NCBI GenBank assembly: GCA_026003335.1
Contig: BPHB01000001.1
Span: forward strand, 1,200,591-1,264,590
Length of the DNA stretch: 64,000 nt
Source: Chitinophagales bacterium
Lineage (GTDB): Bacteria > Bacteroidota > Bacteroidia > Chitinophagales > CAIOSU01
Reading direction: 5' to 3'
This document shows, piece by piece, positions 60,549-64,000 of the stretch. Every line of letters starts with the position of its first letter. Position 1 is the first letter of the stretch. Below the pieces are notes generated by a model. The model searched no databases and was not told where the DNA came from. It saw only the letters and a program-made list of their open reading frames with translations. Position numbers and translations under genes: made by a program.

Positions 60549-62186
60549 TTATTGATTTCTATTTTCGGCCCCCTGACAACACTCGGCCAGATATAATGTT
60601 TTTACTACCTCATTACGTGTCTTTGGATTAAGAAAGGGGATCCGAAGTCTGGTTACCGGGTAGCTGACAAATGAATCCCGGATGGTGTAGCAGTATGCTT
60701 TGCTCAGCTCCTGAAGGTGGTCTTCCCTGATAAGCAGCCAACAAGGGGATGCAAGTTGGGATAAATCGCTTTCGGAATTCAAAACTGGAGTCCACGTTCC
60801 ACGGTAAAAATTCAAAGCATGCGAACTGATTCTATAGGTAAACAACCGGGCAGGATGGATATTATGCTTTTCTAAATACACTGCTATTCTTCCAGCCGGC
60901 TGATACTGCAACAGGGTGGGATAAAAATGCAGATTCAGCAACAGTCCGCAGGCTATGATCATACACACCGAAGATAAGTGTAGCTCTTTATGGCGGTAGA
61001 AAAAACAGACTCCCGACATAACTGCAAAGCCAATAACCAAACAGGCAATCATCCACGAGTGGAGGGGAAATATCCACACCACAATGACCGTGGCTATCAG
61101 GGCCAGTGAAGCCAGCAAGATGCCCTGCACCACCCCTATCCAGGTTACGGCAGGGTTTTTTATGGTTTCAGCAATAAAGTCGGCAGTAAGTAGTGCCGCA
61201 AAAGGAATAACCACAAAGATGTAGTGCGGCAGCTTATAATGAGAAAACGACAAAGCCACCAATGTAATGGTAAAAGCCGAAAAAGAGATGTACTCCGAAG
61301 AAGCATTCCCATAATCAGAACCGCGAAAATAACTTACAACCTTTCGCACCCAGGCCACCAAAAATAAAAATGACCATGGCAGGAAAGCCCATAAAAAGGA
61401 ATGAAATAAAAAAAAATATCCTGCATCATTGTGCCACGGATTTTCTCCGGTAATTCTTCCAAAACTTTGAGTCCAGAAATAAAATTTCAGGCCATCCCAG
61501 CCATATTGCTGATACAGTCCCACAGCCATAGGCACCAGCAGGATGGCGGCAATCAGCAGCATAGGTATCCATCCCAAACGTAAAAATGCCCAGTATCTGT
61601 GACTCAAAAAAGCATGACCGGTAAAAGCCACCAGGGGAATCATCAGGCCAATGGGTCCTTTTGACAACATGGCCAACCCAATGCCGGCCCCTGCACCAAG
61701 CAGGTAACCTGCACGCCTGTTTTCCAGATATGCAGCAATCTGCCAGCAGGCAAAAACCACAAACCCTGTGAGCAAAGTATCCGTTCTTACATCATTATTC
61801 ATAACAAACATCGCAAGTGAGGAAGCTGTCAGCAATGCTGCCAGCCTTGCCGTCTGATGGTTGTAGTAAATGAGAGCCAGCCGGTAAACCGAATAAATGC
61901 CTAACATGGAAACCAGCAGTGAGGGTAACTTATAAACTGGCGTGGCAACGCCCAGCACCCGGAAAAAAGCTGCAGCCAGCCAGAACAACAAAGGAGGTTT
62001 GTCCAGATAATCGCGCCCCCAATGCTTAACCTGCAGATAACTTTGGTTGTGCAGCATTTCCTGAGCTATGGAGGCATACTGCGCTGCATCCACATCCATC
62101 ACATCAACAAACAGGCCCCTCAAATACACGATCGCCAGTCCAACTAAAATGCTAGCCCATAAGTATTTATTGACATGTGTACGCAT
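60549..62186 (-). CDS. ArnT-like glycosyltransferase family 39/83 membrane protein
   Basis: A 545-residue integral membrane protein with about 11-12 hydrophobic segments. The first periplasmic loop carries DVMDVDAAQYASIAQEML, with the catalytic Asp-Glu/Asp region of GT39/GT83 (GT-C fold) enzymes, and GRDYLDKPPLLFWL, another family landmark. The enzyme uses a polyprenyl-phosphate-linked sugar and transfers it to lipid A or a protein on the outer face of the inner membrane. ArnT adds aminoarabinose to lipid A, but the acceptor and sugar here are unknown. The C-terminal region (about 430-545) is soluble and periplasmic. It precedes the Kazal lipoprotein gene on the same strand. Confidence 0.88.
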   Translation of the reverse strand: MRTHVNKYLWASILVGLAIVYLRGLFVDVMDVDAAQYASIAQEMLHNQSYLQVKHWGRDYLDKPPLLFWLAAAFFRVLGVATPVYKLPSLLVSMLGIYSVYRLALIYYNHQTARLAALLTASSLAMFVMNNDVRTDTLLTGFVVFACWQIAAYLENRRAGYLLGAGAGIGLAMLSKGPIGLMIPLVAFTGHAFLSHRYWAFLRLGWIPMLLIAAILLVPMAVGLYQQYGWDGLKFYFWTQSFGRITGENPWHNDAGYFFLFHSFLWAFLPWSFLFLVAWVRKVVSYFRGSDYGNASSEYISFSAFTITLVALSFSHYKLPHYIFVVIPFAALLTADFIAETIKNPAVTWIGVVQGILLASLALIATVIVVWIFPLHSWMIACLVIGFAVMSGVCFFYRHKELHLSSVCMIIACGLLLNLHFYPTLLQYQPAGRIAVYLEKHNIHPARLFTYRISSHALNFYRGTWTPVLNSESDLSQLASPCWLLIREDHLQELSKAYCYTIRDSFVSYPVTRLRIPFLNPKTRNEVVKTLYLAECCQGAENRNQ

Positions 62187-62361
62187 AGTAGAATTGTCTT
62201 ACTACCCGGCAATTCCTGGAGTGGTAAAAGTACAATTCCCTCCATAAAGATTTGATCTGTAAATATCCCTGTAGGAGCGTACACCAGGCCGTCTGAGAAA
62301 ATTGGAAGACATCTTCACGATAAGAAAATTATCCGCTCTTTGTTAATTTTGCTGCAACAAC

Positions 62362-62437
62362 TGGCCGATGGTGTAACTGGCAACACGTCAGATTCTGGCT
62401 CTGAAGACTCTAGGTTCGACCCCTAGTCGGCCAGCCA
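62362..62437 (+). tRNA. tRNA-Gln (CTG)
   Basis: The cloverleaf is complete: acceptor TGGCCGA/TCGGCCA, D-stem GTGT/ACAC, anticodon stem TCAGA/TCTGA around loop TTCTGGC with anticodon CTG at 62395-62397, and the T-arm CTAGG-TTCGACC-CCTAG. The discriminator G is followed by an encoded CCA (62435-62437), unlike the tRNA-Pro of this window. Confidence 0.95.
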
Positions 62438-62530
62438 GGAAAAGTTCCGCAAGTTTTACCGTGATTAGAGTTTCTTCCGGAAAAGCGTTACACGTCTTCT
62501 TGCAAAATCAACTGCCGTTTCTTTTCTCCT

Positions 62531-63253
62531 TCAGGCAAACCGGATAATCCTCAGCCAGCTCATCACGACCAGCGCGTAATAGGTCGGGTCAAATTCAAAC
62601 CAACGTTTAGCAAATCGGGGGCTTTGTGGAAACTTATGGTGATTATTCTGGAAGAGCTCGCCCAGCATGACGATGCCCCAGGGTGTGGTGTTTTTAGAGC
62701 GATCACCGTTATCAAAATTTGCATACCCGTATTTGTGACCTAACCAGTTAACCATTGCCCCCTGAATCGGCCCCATCATATAATGCACCGGCAACAGCAA
62801 AAACATCCACCACTGCGTGGCAAAGAAAATGTAAAAAAGCGTATAAGCAGCCCCCATTCCGATGCGCCAAATCCAGGAATCACCGATGCGGTCAATTGCA
62901 TCCCACTCCGGATAGTTTCCTTCAAAACGATGCTCCGGCCTCACCCGCTTGTAAACATAATCCGCGTATATCTTTTTGGTATTCCACATCATCTGAAACA
63001 CATCGCGGAAGAAATGCGGGGAATGAGGATCTTTCGCGGTATCACTATAGGCATGGTGCGAGCGATGCAGAACAGCATAAGCACGGGGTACCAGATAGGA
63101 TGACCCCAGAGTTATCAAAGTGAGCAGATAATGCACCCTCTCCCAAAACTTATTCATCACAAACATGCGATGCGAAGCGTATCTGTGTAGAAAAACAGTG
63201 TGAAAAAACAGTGATAAAAACCAGTGGGCAAGAAAGAAAATTAAAATAACCAT
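62531..63253 (-). CDS. fatty acid desaturase (acyl-CoA desaturase type)
   Basis: A 240-residue membrane protein with the three histidine boxes of diiron desaturases: H-R-Y-A-S-H (23-28), H-R-S-H-H (63-67) and N-N-H-H (about 208-211). Hydrophobic segments flank the boxes. It introduces a double bond, probably at delta-9, into an acyl chain bound to CoA or a lipid, using oxygen and an electron donor. The length is short compared with the 300-plus residues of animal enzymes but normal for bacterial forms. Downstream on the same strand of the DUF3943 gene with 56 nt between them; no regulator is adjacent. Confidence 0.92.
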   Translation of the reverse strand: MVILIFFLAHWFLSLFFHTVFLHRYASHRMFVMNKFWERVHYLLTLITLGSSYLVPRAYAVLHRSHHAYSDTAKDPHSPHFFRDVFQMMWNTKKIYADYVYKRVRPEHRFEGNYPEWDAIDRIGDSWIWRIGMGAAYTLFYIFFATQWWMFLLLPVHYMMGPIQGAMVNWLGHKYGYANFDNGDRSKNTTPWGIVMLGELFQNNHHKFPQSPRFAKRWFEFDPTYYALVVMSWLRIIRFA

Positions 63254-63309
63254 ACCCTTGTTTTACAATACCAGTGAATTTTGATGATTCGCCTTAAAGT
63301 TGAGAAAGT

Positions 63310-63972
63310 TTAGTGATAGTTTTTCCACCAGATGTGTTTTTCTGATGTTTTTTTATAACCATTGTTGATGACGTAAGCAGGATTAATCAGCGTGACCAAA
63401 ATTTTTTCAAACACTGTAAACCTGTTACGCTTCAGGGCTATTGTACTTACGTGCATGCATTCACCCACCACTGAACCAATAGTAGATGTAAACAGCAGAT
63501 CCTGTATGCTTGGACGCTCCTGAGATGCTTCCCAAAGATATTCCCAGATGACAGACTGAGCCGTAGAATACAGAAATGCGTAAAAGGCGGGCACATCCTG
63601 ACTGCGTAAAATATTGTAATGTATGGAGCCGGTAATCGGATGGCCCAGGTAGTTATATTGCCATACATCATTGTCCCAAACGGGAGGGCGGGTAAATGCA
63701 CGTTTATAATTCTCTCGCACCGGACGGACGTGCCAGTGTGTACTCTCGGGCGGCATCAAAGCAAGCGCCAGATAACCGCCTGCCTGCAGTGTAAATGAAA
63801 TAATTTCAGCCCGAAGTAGTTTTTTCCCCCAGTGCGCTTGCTGGTTGCAGTAGGGCCAGCTCCTTTTGCGAACAATTATAGAGTCAGCTTGGGCATAACC
63901 AGTCTCATATAAACTACCCAATGAATACCCAATAAAAACAAAAATCACAAATTTCTGAACTGGAAAAGGCAC
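63310..63972 (-). CDS. DUF3943 family protein
   Basis: A 220-residue exported protein. The N-terminus is hydrophobic (about 7-22) and ends TGYAQADS, a likely signal peptide. The body matches the DUF3943 pattern: DNDVWQYNYLGHPITGSIHY, LRSQDVPAFYAFLYSTAQSV, WEYLWEASQERPSIQDLLFT, then STIGSVVGE. These proteins are thought to be membrane associated; the function is unknown. Translation starts at GTG 63972; the reading frame has a stop a few codons upstream and no ATG, so GTG is the likely start. It precedes the desaturase gene in the same direction. Confidence 0.82.
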   Translation of the reverse strand: MPFPVQKFVIFVFIGYSLGSLYETGYAQADSIIVRKRSWPYCNQQAHWGKKLLRAEIISFTLQAGGYLALALMPPESTHWHVRPVRENYKRAFTRPPVWDNDVWQYNYLGHPITGSIHYNILRSQDVPAFYAFLYSTAQSVIWEYLWEASQERPSIQDLLFTSTIGSVVGECMHVSTIALKRNRFTVFEKILVTLINPAYVINNGYKKTSEKHIWWKNYH

Positions 63973-64000
63973 CCCTTGTCAATACTTAGTTTCGTTTAGT

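Noticed and set aside
62187-62361. A small RNA gene between the glycosyltransferase gene and tRNA-Gln
   Set aside because: No strong stem, terminator or known RNA signature could be read; the stretch is simply the divergent promoter region.
1-64000. Insertion sequences, prophage genes, CRISPR arrays, restriction or defence systems
   Set aside because: No transposase, integrase, cas, methylase-endonuclease pair or repeat-spacer pattern was found on either strand.

Overview
The window comes from a member of the Bacteroidota. The signs are many type IX secretion system (T9SS) cargo proteins with C-terminal sorting domains of types A and B, two PorP/SprF-like outer-membrane proteins, a GldL/GldM motor pair, a TonB-dependent receptor with a carboxypeptidase-regulatory N-domain, TAnnTTTG-like promoters and almost no strong Shine-Dalgarno sites. 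The lineage cannot be fixed from the sequence. An environmental Chitinophagales/Saprospirales-like organism fits best, but that is inference.

Layout. 0-2 kb: the last codons of thyA, then folA, a lipoprotein and a DUF3467 gene. 1.8-13 kb: a secreted-adhesin locus on the minus strand, with a 3398-residue protein of about 31 SprB-type repeats and a PorP/SprF partner 2 bp downstream. 13-15.3 kb: trmB and a helical-repeat gene. 15.6-19.6 kb: two adjacent T9SS cargo genes, one with PKD, dockerin-like and cohesin-like regions, the other alternating five Kazal-like and six PKD domains. 19.6-23 kb: an unknown exported protein, an M28/glutaminyl-cyclase lipoprotein and cysS.

23.4-31.7 kb: the most unusual locus, a probable four-gene operon gldL-gldM followed by two large paralogous outer-membrane proteins (beta-helix, barrel, thrombospondin type-3 repeats). 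No gldK or gldN lies beside it. It is followed by clpX, a sodium:solute symporter, a nucleotidyltransferase, and a GMC oxidoreductase separated from its presumed small subunit by an opposite-strand T9SS gene and a short gene relic.

40-50 kb is mostly housekeeping: glyS, an O-methyltransferase, a LysM glucosaminidase, hpt-adk-obg, an EamA transporter, a PorP/SprF protein, an alkyladenine glycosylase and a tetrapyrrole-methylase-type methyltransferase. 50-64 kb holds two more type-B T9SS cargo proteins, tRNA-Pro(GGG), a MoxR ATPase, a TonB-dependent receptor, a CoA-binding protein, an SDR, a second small Kazal protein (lipoprotein), an ArnT-like glycosyltransferase, tRNA-Gln(CTG), a desaturase and a DUF3943 protein.

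Together, at least six proteins here carry T9SS signals (three type A, three type B). Partner proteins (PorP/SprF) and motor proteins (GldL/GldM) are present, but the translocon core (SprA, PorV, GldK/N) is not in the window. No CRISPR array, insertion sequence, prophage or rRNA gene was seen. All domain calls are from reading the sequence; no database search was run.
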